Positions 17,598 through 25,822 of a stretch of 64,000 nucleotides of DNA are shown here, piece by piece (the stretch's first letter is position 1; each line of letters begins with the position of its first letter). This stretch comes from Microbacterium sp. SORGH_AS_0888 (GTDB lineage Bacteria; Actinomycetota; Actinomycetes; Actinomycetales; Microbacteriaceae): the NCBI RefSeq assembly GCF_030818905.1, contig NZ_JAUTAZ010000001.1, forward strand, positions 2,666,001-2,730,000, read 5' to 3'. Under the pieces are notes generated by a model. The model made no database searches and was not told the origin of the DNA. It saw nothing but the letters and a program-made list of their open reading frames with translations. Position numbers and translations under genes: made by a program.

Positions 17598-19522
17598 GCC
17601 GGAGTCGGAGCGGGGGAGCGACCGCGCGTCGCACCCCCGCCCCGACCGTGCCCGCCGCATCCCGGATCGCCCTCGCGCTGCTCTGGGCCGCGCCCGTGCT
17701 GCTGCTCCCCGTCCTCTACGAGCGGTGGGGCTGGCCCGTGCTGATCGTCGCGACCGCGGGCATCGCCGTCGCCGTGTGGGCCCCCGCCGCGGGGAGGCTG
17801 CCGGTGTGGCTGCTCGCGTTCGCCGTCGCCGGCGGCGTCCTGTGCCTCGTCGGGGCCTCGTTCGGCCACGACTCCCTCGGTGCGCTGCTCGGTCGCGCCC
17901 CGCGATACGAGGGGATCGTCGTCGCCGTCGTGCTGCTGGGCGCCGTCTGGGCCGGGGCTCGGCTGCTCGGACCGGAAGCCGCCGCTCCCGCCCTGCGCGC
18001 CATGCTGATCACGGTGGCGGTCGCCGCGCTGGCGCTCGGCGGCATCGCGCTGCTCGAAGCCGTCGGACTCCGGCCCATCGACACCGATCTCGTGCGCCCC
18101 GGCTCGCTCGCCGGGAACGCGACCGATCAGGGGATCCTCGGCGTCGTGTTCGGCGGCATCCTCGTGCACCTCGGGTGGGGAGCGTGGCGCCGCACCGGGA
18201 TCATCACCGGGTGGGCCGTGGGGGGACTCGTCGGCGCGCTCGTCGCGGTCGTGACCTCGGCCTCCCGGGCCGCGTTCCTCGCCGCCGCGGTCGTCGGCGT
18301 GGTCTTCGCGGCGCGGGCCGTGCTGGGAGCGCGCCGCCGCCGGCGTGCGCTGGGCATCGCGGCCGGGGCGGCGATCGTGCTCGTGGCGGTGATGCTCGTC
18401 ATCCCGGACGTGCGCGACCGGCTGCTCGCGACCGACTGGCTCGCGGCCAAGACGATCGGAGACCGGTTCACGATCTGGCGGGACGCGCTCTCTCTCGTCG
18501 TCGCGCACCCCTGGACCGGCGTCGGACCCAGCGGCTACATGGACGCCGTGACCGGCGTGTTCGACGACGACTGGTACCGCAACGTCACCCCCGACCACAT
18601 CCTCGACTCGCCGCACAACGTCGCGCTGCAGCTCGCGCTGGCCGGCGGCATACCCCTGCTCGCGCTCGTGACGGCGCTGGCCGTCGTCGTCGGGATCGTC
18701 GGGGTGCGCGCCGCCCGCGCCGCCACCGGCGCGCGCCGCGACCTCACGATCGCGGCCCTGGCCGTGATCCCCGCGGTCGTGCTGGCCCTCCTGACGAGCC
18801 CGACCTCGCCCAAGACCCTGCTGCCGCTGGCCCTGCTCGGCGGGATGCTGGTGGCACGGGGTGTGGGCGTCGATGTCGGCGTCGGCGGGGGATCGAGCCG
18901 CGCCGCGTGGGCCGGCGGCGTCGCGGCGCAGTCCGTCGCACGTCAGCCCGCTGCGGCCGGGTGGCGGTGGGTCGCGACCGGCGTCATCGTGGCGTGGGGG
19001 ATCGCGCTCTCGTGCTGGACCGTCGCCGACGCGTTCGTGCTCAACGGCGTGCGCGCGGCGCTGTCGGGACGCTTCGCCGACGCCGACGCGCAGTTCGGCG
19101 GAGCCGCGACATGGCGCCCGTGGGACGCGGACATCGACCTGATCGCGGCGCGTGCGTTCGGCGGCGCGCTCGCGCAGGGGATGGCCGGCGCCGGGGACGA
19201 CGCCGCCCGCTGGGCCGATCGTGCCGCGGACGCGCTGCCCGCCTCCGCGGCGGCGCAGGAGGCGGCGGGTGCCGTGGCGCTCGCGCAGAGCCGCTGGTCA
19301 GAGGCCGTCGCCCGACTCGACGTCGCCTCCCGCCTCTCGCCCGCGAACCCGCGCATCGCCCACGAACGCGGGCTCGCGGCGCTCGCGACGGGCGACGTGG
19401 CGACCGCGCGCGACTCCCTCGCCCGTGCCGTCGAGCTGTCGCCGGACTCGGCCGAGTCGCGCGCGGCGCTCGCCGACGTCTGCGCGCGACTCGGCGACCG
19501 CTCGGGGGCGTGCGCAGGGTGA
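17594..19522 (+). CDS. Wzy_C-family O-antigen ligase-like membrane protein with C-terminal TPR-like tail
   Basis: This 642-residue protein has about ten to twelve membrane helices in residues ~20-480, with the Wzy_C loop GDRFTIWRDALSLVVAHPWT, GVGPSGYMDAV and DSPHNVALQLALAGG between residues ~295 and 355. The Asp-x-Pro-His-Asn stretch holds the His conserved in O-antigen ligases and O-oligosaccharyltransferases. The last ~150 residues are helical repeats rich in Ala (AADALPASAAAQEAAGAVAL, then ARLDVASRLSPANPRIAHER and DSLARAVELSPDSAESRAAL), a TPR-like pattern. The GTG start overlaps the stop of the LPXTG gene as GTGA, so the two are coupled. Family members ligate glycans to lipid or to protein. 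The pairing suggests, as inference, a role in glycosylating the surface protein. Confidence 0.8.
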   Translation: MSRSRSGGATARRTPAPTVPAASRIALALLWAAPVLLLPVLYERWGWPVLIVATAGIAVAVWAPAAGRLPVWLLAFAVAGGVLCLVGASFGHDSLGALLGRAPRYEGIVVAVVLLGAVWAGARLLGPEAAAPALRAMLITVAVAALALGGIALLEAVGLRPIDTDLVRPGSLAGNATDQGILGVVFGGILVHLGWGAWRRTGIITGWAVGGLVGALVAVVTSASRAAFLAAAVVGVVFAARAVLGARRRRRALGIAAGAAIVLVAVMLVIPDVRDRLLATDWLAAKTIGDRFTIWRDALSLVVAHPWTGVGPSGYMDAVTGVFDDDWYRNVTPDHILDSPHNVALQLALAGGIPLLALVTALAVVVGIVGVRAARAATGARRDLTIAALAVIPAVVLALLTSPTSPKTLLPLALLGGMLVARGVGVDVGVGGGSSRAAWAGGVAAQSVARQPAAAGWRWVATGVIVAWGIALSCWTVADAFVLNGVRAALSGRFADADAQFGGAATWRPWDADIDLIAARAFGGALAQGMAGAGDDAARWADRAADALPASAAAQEAAGAVALAQSRWSEAVARLDVASRLSPANPRIAHERGLAALATGDVATARDSLARAVELSPDSAESRAALADVCARLGDRSGACAG

Positions 19523-19558
19523 CCCGCCGCGCGGTCCGGTCGCCGGCAGCGTGGCGTC

Positions 19559-19903
19559 ATGACCCGACCGAGGCGAGGGACGCGGAGCGTGCGCCCGGCA
19601 CGACGAGCCGGGCGGGTGATCGGCGCCGCCGAGGCGGGGGATGCCGCATCCTTCGTCTGCGAGGGACGCTCGCTCGACCTGCGCGACCCGGCCGACTGGC
19701 GCGGCCTCTCGGCCGAGGAGCCCGAACGGTTCACCGGCGACCACGGGAAGGATCGGATCCCGCTGGAGCGGGACTGGAGCATCAACCTCTCGCTCCCGCA
19801 GGACCGCGTCGCCAGCGGTGTCGAGTTCCCGGGCGACCTCTTCTACCGGTCGTCCGACGACGGCCTGTGCCTCGTCGACATCGCCTGGTCGACCGTCCAG
19901 TAG
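19559..19903 (+). CDS. Small hypothetical protein
   Basis: I do not recognise this 114-residue reading frame. After a basic, Arg-rich first 20 residues it has mixed, protein-like composition (SFVCEGRSLDLRDPADWRGL, then SINLSLPQDRVASGVEFPGD and GLCLVDIAWSTVQ) and two Cys residues that could be structural. It starts 37 bases after the ligase-like gene on the same strand and has no strong ribosome binding site. Codon use fits the flanking genes. It could be a real short gene or a remnant of a longer one. Confidence 0.45.
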   Translation: MTRPRRGTRSVRPARRAGRVIGAAEAGDAASFVCEGRSLDLRDPADWRGLSAEEPERFTGDHGKDRIPLERDWSINLSLPQDRVASGVEFPGDLFYRSSDDGLCLVDIAWSTVQ

Positions 19904-20239
19904 TCGCGCGGCGGCGGGGAACGGGCACGACGCGGCCCCCGCGCGAACGCGCTCTGTGTCGCGCAGATTACGCGCACGTGGCACGACATGACGTCAACGG
20001 TCCCTCCGTGGGATGCGGCGTCCTCCCCGGATTTACGGGCACCACACGTGCTCGAAACCGACATGTCGACAACACTTCGTAAAGTCTGTGCCACCCATTC
20101 GAGCCAGTCTGTCGATTGCGGCCGCTCCCGAGCCCCGCGGACGATGAGGACCAGCCCGCCGGGAACACCCGAACCGGCGGGCACCTCATCACATCTCAGC
20201 GCCACTCCTCTCCCGTCCCGTCAGTCCAAGGAAGTGACC
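19904..20239. other. Intergenic region upstream of the 15-gene catabolic operon
   Basis: These 336 bases precede the binding-protein gene and should hold the operon promoter and any PucR site. The central part (about 19970-20110) is clearly A/T-richer than its surroundings, as expected of a control region. I found no promoter, riboswitch or operator that I can defend. AAGGAAGTGACC just before the ATG at 20240 is a good ribosome binding site. Confidence 0.4.
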
Positions 20240-21280
20240 ATGATCCGCCTTCGCACACCCTTCGCCCGAACCCTCGCGGCGGCCGCGGCGGTCGCCGCAT
20301 CCGTGCTCGCCCTCGCCGGCTGCGCCGGCGGCTCGGGCGGCTCCCCGTCCGACAGCTCGCTCGAGCCCGTCGACTACCAGCTCAGCTGGCTCAAGATCAC
20401 CCAGTTCGGCGGCTTCTTCGCCGCCGACGCGCAGGGCTTCTACGCCGCGGAGGGCATCAAGCCCGCCTTCACCGCCGGCGGCTCCAACATCCTCGCCTGG
20501 CAGCAGATCACCAACGGCGCCGCGCTCCTCGGCGACGAGGACAACACGCTGTTCCTGCAGGCCGTCGAGAGCGGCGCCGACCTCGTCGCCATCGGCACGG
20601 TGTTCCAGAAGTCGCCCATGGCGATCATGAGCCTCTCGAGCGCGCCCATCACCAAGGCCGCCGACCTCGCGGGCAAGACCATCGCCTACCCGGAGAACGG
20701 CATCGACCAGCTCAAGAGCACCCTGAGCGCCAACGGCGTGGATGTCTCCACCGTCACGATCGTGCCCGGCGGCTCCGACCCGACGCAGCTGGTCACCGGC
20801 CAGGTGCAGGGGTACGGCGGCTACGCCACCTCACAGGGAGCATCGCTCGAGCAGCAGGGCCTCAAGGTGCAGTACCTCTACCTCGACGACCTCGGCGTGC
20901 CGAGCTACGGCAACATCATCGTCACGACCCGCAAGAACCTCGAGGAGCACCGCGACCTCCTGAAGCGGTTCATGACCGCGTCGGTCAAGGGCTACGAGTG
21001 GATCAACGCCAACCCGGCCGACGGCGCCGCGATCGTCGTCGACGACGTCAACCCGACCGGCGGCCTCGACCTCGCCACCGAGACCAAGACGGCCGAGATC
21101 CAGGCGCCCCTGATCGAGTCGCCGACGGGCGTGCTGCGCCTCGACGCCGACAAGATGCAGAAGATCATCGACTCCCTCGTCGCCGCCGGCACCCTCAGCA
21201 AGCCGCTCAAGGCCGCCGACGTCATCGACACCTCGGTGCTCGACGACGTCTACGGCAGCTCCACGTCACTGCTGAAGTGA
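20240..21280 (+). CDS. ABC transporter substrate-binding lipoprotein (NMT1/THI5-like, SsuA/TauA/ThiY group)
   Basis: This 346-residue lipoprotein captures the substrate outside the membrane for the importer encoded at 22094-24446. The signal peptide ends in LALAGC with the lipidated Cys at 28. The mature start VDYQLSWLKITQFGGFFAAD, then GFYAAEGIKPAF and NGAALLGDEDN follow the NMT1/THI5-like pattern shared by binding proteins for pyrimidine precursors, riboflavin, taurine and sulfonates. The ATG at 20240 follows AAGGAAG by 7 bases; the longer open frame upstream lacks a signal peptide. It is the first gene of the operon and is followed by a 12-bp hairpin, which probably protects its mRNA. Ligand unknown. 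Confidence 0.88.
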   Translation: MIRLRTPFARTLAAAAAVAASVLALAGCAGGSGGSPSDSSLEPVDYQLSWLKITQFGGFFAADAQGFYAAEGIKPAFTAGGSNILAWQQITNGAALLGDEDNTLFLQAVESGADLVAIGTVFQKSPMAIMSLSSAPITKAADLAGKTIAYPENGIDQLKSTLSANGVDVSTVTIVPGGSDPTQLVTGQVQGYGGYATSQGASLEQQGLKVQYLYLDDLGVPSYGNIIVTTRKNLEEHRDLLKRFMTASVKGYEWINANPADGAAIVVDDVNPTGGLDLATETKTAEIQAPLIESPTGVLRLDADKMQKIIDSLVAAGTLSKPLKAADVIDTSVLDDVYGSSTSLLK

Positions 21281-21287
21281 CGCCCGG

Positions 21288-21316
21288 CCGGGGCGGCGCC
21301 GTGCGCGCCGCCCCGG
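21288..21316 (+). promoter_or_regulatory. Intercistronic hairpin after the binding-protein gene
   Basis: A perfect 12-bp stem (CCGGGGCGGCGC, 5-base loop, GCGCCGCCCCGG) starts 8 bases after the binding-protein stop and 44 bases before the next gene. No U-tract follows, so a full terminator is unlikely. Such hairpins between a binding-protein gene and its permease genes often stabilise the upstream mRNA or cause partial termination. Confidence 0.7.
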
Positions 21317-21359
21317 TTCACACTCCGTCCCCTCCCCCCCCACGAACCCGGAGCTCACG

Positions 21360-22097
21360 ATGATCATCGACGCGTACAACAACATCTGGGAGGCCTCCGG
21401 CACCTCGGACTACCTCACCTCCGAGTCGTTCACGCCGGACACGATGATCGCCCACATGGACGAGGCCGGCGTCGACATGGCCGTCGGCTGCTCGCTGGGC
21501 CAGAGCATCGACAACCCCTACATCGCCTCCGTCGTCGCGGCGTACCCCGACCGCATCATCGGCTTCGGGCAGGTCAACCCCCGCGTCGCCGGCGCCGTCG
21601 AGTCGCTGCGCGAATGCGCCCGCCTCGGCCTCAAGGGCATCAAGCTCCACCCGACCCTCCACGGCTACCACTTCGCCGACCACGGCCTGCTCGACCCGAT
21701 CTTCCAGGCGGCGAGCGAGGAGGGCCTCGCACTCCTCGTCAACGCGCTCGACGACCCGTGGTGCGCGCCCCTGTCGATCGAGGAGATCTCCCGCAACTTC
21801 CCCGACGCGCCCGTGCTCATCGCGCACATGGGCACCGTCTGGAACGTCACCGAGGCGCTCATCGTCTCCGAGCGCAACCCGCACATCTACCTCGAGACCT
21901 CCAGCACGCAGCTCCTCGAGGTGCAGATGGCCTACAAGCGGGTCGGCCCCGAGAAGATCGTCATGGGCACCGACTGGCCGGGCAGCGCCTTCGTCCTCGA
22001 ACGCGCCAAGATCGCCCGCGCCATCCCCGACGCGGCCGACCGTGCGCTCGTCGAGGGCGAGAACCTCGCCCGCATCCTCCGGCTGGGGCTCGCATGA
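21360..22097 (+). CDS. Amidohydrolase 2 family protein (TIM barrel) with an altered first metal motif
   Basis: This 245-residue TIM-barrel protein matches the Amidohydro_2 family (ACMSD, 4-oxalomesaconate hydratase and lactonases such as LigI). Later family motifs are visible: IKLHPTLHGYHF with H97, IAHMGTVWN with H156 and MGTDWPGS with D205, the expected catalytic Asp. The first motif is not: where most members have D-x-H-x-H, this one reads IDAYNNIW (residues 3-10), so both His are replaced. A metal-independent or mononuclear mechanism is likely; the reaction could be hydrolysis or ring opening of an intermediate. It is the second gene of the operon and its stop overlaps the ATPase start as ATGA. 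Confidence 0.8.
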   Translation: MIIDAYNNIWEASGTSDYLTSESFTPDTMIAHMDEAGVDMAVGCSLGQSIDNPYIASVVAAYPDRIIGFGQVNPRVAGAVESLRECARLGLKGIKLHPTLHGYHFADHGLLDPIFQAASEEGLALLVNALDDPWCAPLSIEEISRNFPDAPVLIAHMGTVWNVTEALIVSERNPHIYLETSSTQLLEVQMAYKRVGPEKIVMGTDWPGSAFVLERAKIARAIPDAADRALVEGENLARILRLGLA

Positions 22098-22894
22098 GCG
22101 TCGCCGCCGACACCCGCGGCGAGATCGTCGTCGACGCCGTCGACAAGGAGTTCCCCGTCAAGGGCGGCACCTACACGGCCCTCAAAGACGTCTCCTTCCG
22201 CATCCCCGAGGGCGGCTTCGCGACGCTCCTCGGGCCCTCCGGATGCGGCAAGTCCACCCTGCTGCGCATCATCGCCGACGTGATCCCCGCCACCCGCGGC
22301 GTCGTCGACCTGTTCGGCCGCACCCCCACCCAGGCCCGCACCGACGCGCAGTTCGGCTTCGTGTTCCAGGACCCCGTGCTGCTGCCGTGGCGGTCGGCGC
22401 TGGCGAACGTCGAGCTGCCGCTGCAGGTGCGCGGCGTCGCCCGCGCCGAACGGCGCGAGCGGGCGATGGACATGCTGCAGCTCGTCGGCCTCGAGGGCTT
22501 CGAGCACCACCAGCCCGCCAAGCTCTCCGGCGGCATGGCCCGTCGCGTCGCGATCGCCCGCGCCCTCATCGAGCAGCCGCGGGTGCTCTTCCTCGACGAG
22601 CCGTTCAACGGCCTCGACGAGCTGCGCCGCCGGCAGATGAACGCCGAGGTGCAGCGCATCTGGGAGGCCACCGGGACCACCGCCATCCTCGTGACCCACA
22701 ACGTCTCCGAGGCCGTCTTCCTCTCGGACGTCGTCTTCGTCATGGGACGCAACCCGGGACGCGTCGTCGCGACCCGCGAGATCGACCTGCCCCGGCCGCG
22801 CACCCTCGACGCGATGACCGAGCCCGACTTCGTCGCCTACGAGAAGGAGCTGACCGCCCTCCTCAGCCGTTCCTACGAGGGGGCGGACGAGTGA
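22094..22894 (+). CDS. ABC transporter ATP-binding protein (SsuB/TauB/NrtD-like)
   Basis: This 266-residue ATPase powers the importer. It has the Walker A motif GPSGCGKST with K53, a Q-loop in FVFQDPVLLPWRSALANV (the LPWR form is typical of nitrate/sulfonate/taurine importers), the signature LSGGMARRVAIARAL (one residue off the usual GGMRQR), Walker B VLFLDEP and the switch His in LVTHNVSEA. It overlaps both neighbours by 4 bases (ATGA and GTGA), so all transporter parts are made together. It serves two different permeases, which suggests a heterodimeric membrane channel. Confidence 0.92.
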   Translation: MSVAADTRGEIVVDAVDKEFPVKGGTYTALKDVSFRIPEGGFATLLGPSGCGKSTLLRIIADVIPATRGVVDLFGRTPTQARTDAQFGFVFQDPVLLPWRSALANVELPLQVRGVARAERRERAMDMLQLVGLEGFEHHQPAKLSGGMARRVAIARALIEQPRVLFLDEPFNGLDELRRRQMNAEVQRIWEATGTTAILVTHNVSEAVFLSDVVFVMGRNPGRVVATREIDLPRPRTLDAMTEPDFVAYEKELTALLSRSYEGADE

Positions 22895-23658
22895 GAGCCT
22901 CCGTGCGCTACACGGTGGTCGTCGTCTTCTACGCCGCCGTCCTCGTGCTCTGGCAGGCCGCAGGCCAGGCCGTCGCCGCGCCCGGCGCCGTGCTGATACC
23001 GCCGTCCGAGATCGTCGCGACCCTCCTCGCCCGCAGCCGGGCCATCTTCCTGGTGTCCGGCGTCACGCTGACGGAGGCGGGCGTGGGCTTCGCGATCGGG
23101 GTCGCCTCGGCCGTCGTGCTCGCCGTGGTCGTCGACCGGTTCCGGCTCGTCGGCGACGCGCTCTACCGGCTCGCGCTCGTGCTCTACGCGATCCCCGTCA
23201 TCGCGATCGCCGCGCCCCTCACCGCGTGGCTCGGCCTGGGCATCGCCGCCAAGATCGCCGTCGCCGCGCTCGCCGCCTACTTCCCCGTGCTCGTGAACGT
23301 GACCGGCGCCCTCCGCACCCTCGACCCGCGCATCGAGGAGCTCGGCCGTGTGCTCGCCATCGGCTACACGCGACGGCTCGTCTCGCTCCGCGCCCCCGCC
23401 ATCCTCCCGGCGCTCCTCTCCTCCTTCAAGATCGCCGCACCCGCCGCGTTCATCGGCGCGCTCATCGCCGAGTGGATGGGCGCCGAGAGCGGACTGGGCG
23501 TCATGCTCCTCCAGTCGATGTTCTCCTTCAACGTGCCGCTGCTGTGGACGGTGCTGCTGGTGACCACCGCCCTCAACGGCCTCATCGTGCTGCTGTTCTC
23601 GATCCTCGAACGGGTCAGCGTCCCGTGGCACGGCGTCGCCCGGGGAGGAACGGCATGA
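22891..23658 (+). CDS. ABC transporter permease 1 (SsuC/ThiX-like)
   Basis: This 255-residue membrane protein has about six helices and the binding-protein-dependent transport (MetI-like) fold. The cytoplasmic EAA loop that docks the ATPase is seen as EELGRVLAIGYTRRLVSLRAPAILP, with the conserved Gly replaced by Ala-Ile-Gly. The next part, APAAFIGALIAEWMGAESGLG, is characteristic of SsuC-type permeases. The GTG start overlaps the ATPase stop as GTGA. It resembles the next gene product, pointing to an old duplication and a two-permease importer. Confidence 0.9.
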   Translation: MRASVRYTVVVVFYAAVLVLWQAAGQAVAAPGAVLIPPSEIVATLLARSRAIFLVSGVTLTEAGVGFAIGVASAVVLAVVVDRFRLVGDALYRLALVLYAIPVIAIAAPLTAWLGLGIAAKIAVAALAAYFPVLVNVTGALRTLDPRIEELGRVLAIGYTRRLVSLRAPAILPALLSSFKIAAPAAFIGALIAEWMGAESGLGVMLLQSMFSFNVPLLWTVLLVTTALNGLIVLLFSILERVSVPWHGVARGGTA

Positions 23659-24446
23659 GCGTCCTGCGCACCGCCGCGGGCCGCGCCCGCGCGCCCCGCC
23701 TCGCCGGCGGCCGCCAGAACCTCGTGACCGTCGCGGTCGTGCTCGCCGTGCTCGTGCTGTGGCAGGTGGGCGTCACCGTCGCCGGCACCTCGGTCACGGT
23801 CCTTCCCGGGCCGCTCGCGATCGCGACGCAGGCCGACTGGGGCACGGTGCTGCAGGCGGCTGGCGTCACGGTGCTCTCGACCTTCCTCGGCTTCCTCGTC
23901 GGCAACCTCGTCGGCCTCGTGCTCGCCGTCGTCATCACCGCGTCGCGGCTGCTGTCGGACCTCGTCTTCCCGCTGGCCGTGTTCGTGCGCTCGATCCCGA
24001 TCGTGGCGCTGGCCCCCTTCCTCATCCTCGCGTTCGGCCGCGGCCCCGCCGCCTCCACCGCCGTCGCCGCCCTCATCGTCTTCTTCCCGACCCTCATCAA
24101 CGTGATCCTGGGGCTCCGCTCGGTGCCCGCCGAGGCGATCGAGCTGACCCGCGTGATCAACGCCTCGGCGCTGTTCCAGTACGTCCACGTGCGCATCCCG
24201 TTCGCGCTGCCCGCCTTCGTCAGCGCGCTCAAGATCTCGGCGCCGAGCGCCGTTCTCGGCGTCATGACCGCGGAGTGGATCGTCGGCGGCGCCGGCCTCG
24301 GACGCCTCGTCGTGCAGTCCTGGCTCACCCTCGAGGTGCCGACCATGTGGGCGGGCGTCGTGCTCTCCGCGGTCGTCGCGTGGCTGCTGTTCAGCGCCGT
24401 GAGCCTGACCGAGCGGCTCCTTCTCGGCTGGGCGGTGCGCACATGA
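23655..24446 (+). CDS. ABC transporter permease 2 (SsuC/ThiX-like)
   Basis: This 263-residue membrane protein is the second channel subunit. It has the same six-helix MetI-like fold, an EAA-type loop (PAEAIELTRVINASALFQYV, HVRIPFALPAFV) and the SsuC-type segment APSAVLGVMTAEWIVGGAGLG. The first ~25 residues are Arg-rich and cytosolic. It overlaps permease 1 and the following amidohydrolase by ATGA at each end. Having an enzyme gene directly coupled to the permease implies that the imported compound is the substrate of the enzyme. Confidence 0.9.
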   Translation: MSVLRTAAGRARAPRLAGGRQNLVTVAVVLAVLVLWQVGVTVAGTSVTVLPGPLAIATQADWGTVLQAAGVTVLSTFLGFLVGNLVGLVLAVVITASRLLSDLVFPLAVFVRSIPIVALAPFLILAFGRGPAASTAVAALIVFFPTLINVILGLRSVPAEAIELTRVINASALFQYVHVRIPFALPAFVSALKISAPSAVLGVMTAEWIVGGAGLGRLVVQSWLTLEVPTMWAGVVLSAVVAWLLFSAVSLTERLLLGWAVRT

Positions 24447-25822
24447 CCGGTGTCCTCCTCCGCGCGGACGCCGTGCTCACGGCGCACGACGGCGAGCTGC
24501 TGCACGACGCCGGGGTGCTGATCGCGGCGGGCAGGATCGTCGCCGTCGGTCCCGTCGCCGAGCTCGCCCGGCGCGCCGTCCGGGTCATCGACGCCGGCGG
24601 GGTGCTCATGCCGGGCATGGTCGACGCCCACTCCCACCTGCGCGGCATGCCGCTGACCGCGCAGGGCATCGATCCCGCGCCCCTCGAGGCCTGGATCTGC
24701 GCGCTCTCCGCCATGACCGCGCTCCCCACCCGCGACGACGTGCTCGTCGCCACCGGCGACCTGCTCCAGACCGGGGTCACGACGGTGCAGGGCATGCTGC
24801 ACACCTTCGCCGACGCCGCCGAGTACGCGCAGCTGTGCGCTGATGCGGCCGACGGCGCCGTCGCCTCCGGCATCCGCGCCGTGCTCATCACCGGGTTCAC
24901 CGACCGCGCCGAACGCGCCCCCGAGCCCGCCGAGGGCGCCTGGGCGCTCCCCGAGCCCGTGACCCACGCGCTCGACGTCGACGACTTCGTCCGGCTCGAC
25001 GTCGGCGCTCCGCATCCCCGCATCAGCTGGGGAACGGGTCCGGTCGCCGCGCAGTGGGCGGGCGACCACGCGCTCGCCGCGATCCGGGATGCCGCCGGGG
25101 ACCGCCGCATCCACACCCACCTGCACGAGAGCCCGCTCCAGCGCACCTGGCTGCGGGGACTGCCGGCACCGATCGACCGCCTCGACGCGGCGGGCCTGCT
25201 CGGCGAGCGCACCTCGGCCGCGCATGCCGTGCACCTGACCGACGCCGAGCTCCGCCGGGTCCGCGACTCCGGCGCCGCGCTCGTGCACTGCCCGGTGTCC
25301 AACCGCGACCTCCGTGTCGGGTCGGCACGGGTCGCCCGATGGCGGAGGCTCGGCATCCCGGCGGCCCTCGGCATCGACAGCCAGGGCGACGGGGCGCCCG
25401 ACATGTTCGACGTCATGCGCGAGGCGCTGCACACCGCGAGCGTCCTCGGCGAGCCGCTCGAGCCCGCCGACGTGCTCGCGATGGCGACGACCGGCGGCGC
25501 GGCCGCCGTGGGAGATCCCCGGCTCGGCCGGCTCGTGCCCGGCGCCCCCGCCGACATCGTCGGGCTCAACCTGCCCGCGGCGGCCGACCTCGCCGCGCAG
25601 ATCGACACGATCGTGGCGCACGGCTCGCGCGCCGACGTGCGCCACGTCTGGGTCGACGGGCGTGCGGTCGTCCTCGAGTGGCTCGCGGTCGCCGACGTCA
25701 AGGGCGCACGGGCGCGTCTGACCACAGAGCTCGACCGCGACACCGCCGCGCGTGCGGCACGCCTGCGGGCGCTCCGCCCGATCGTGGACGCGGTCACGGC
25801 GCTCGCGGCGGTGGACTCGTGA
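24443..25822 (+). CDS. Metal-dependent amidohydrolase/deaminase (AtzA/TrzA/SsnA-like)
   Basis: This 459-residue enzyme has the composite beta-sandwich plus TIM-barrel layout of the cytosine/guanine deaminase and chlorohydrolase group. Metal ligands are complete: H63 and H65 in VDAHSHL, H226 in IHTHLHES, H261 in SAAHAVHLTD and D312 in LGIDSQGDG, with HCPVSNRDLRVG as the usual following motif. The final LGRLVPGAPADIVGLNLP strand closes the small sandwich domain. Known relatives remove amino or chloro groups from heterocyclic rings (triazines, guanine, cytosine, S-adenosylhomocysteine). As the first clear hydrolase after the importer, it probably opens catabolism of the imported compound. Start overlaps the permease stop as ATGA. 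Confidence 0.88.
   Translation: MTGVLLRADAVLTAHDGELLHDAGVLIAAGRIVAVGPVAELARRAVRVIDAGGVLMPGMVDAHSHLRGMPLTAQGIDPAPLEAWICALSAMTALPTRDDVLVATGDLLQTGVTTVQGMLHTFADAAEYAQLCADAADGAVASGIRAVLITGFTDRAERAPEPAEGAWALPEPVTHALDVDDFVRLDVGAPHPRISWGTGPVAAQWAGDHALAAIRDAAGDRRIHTHLHESPLQRTWLRGLPAPIDRLDAAGLLGERTSAAHAVHLTDAELRRVRDSGAALVHCPVSNRDLRVGSARVARWRRLGIPAALGIDSQGDGAPDMFDVMREALHTASVLGEPLEPADVLAMATTGGAAAVGDPRLGRLVPGAPADIVGLNLPAAADLAAQIDTIVAHGSRADVRHVWVDGRAVVLEWLAVADVKGARARLTTELDRDTAARAARLRALRPIVDAVTALAAVDS

Noticed and set aside
14553..17660. Minus-strand open frame of about 1000 codons opposite the surface-protein gene
   Set aside because: Composition is Arg/Gly/Asp-rich without domains; the plus strand has signal peptide, repeats and LPXTG anchor.
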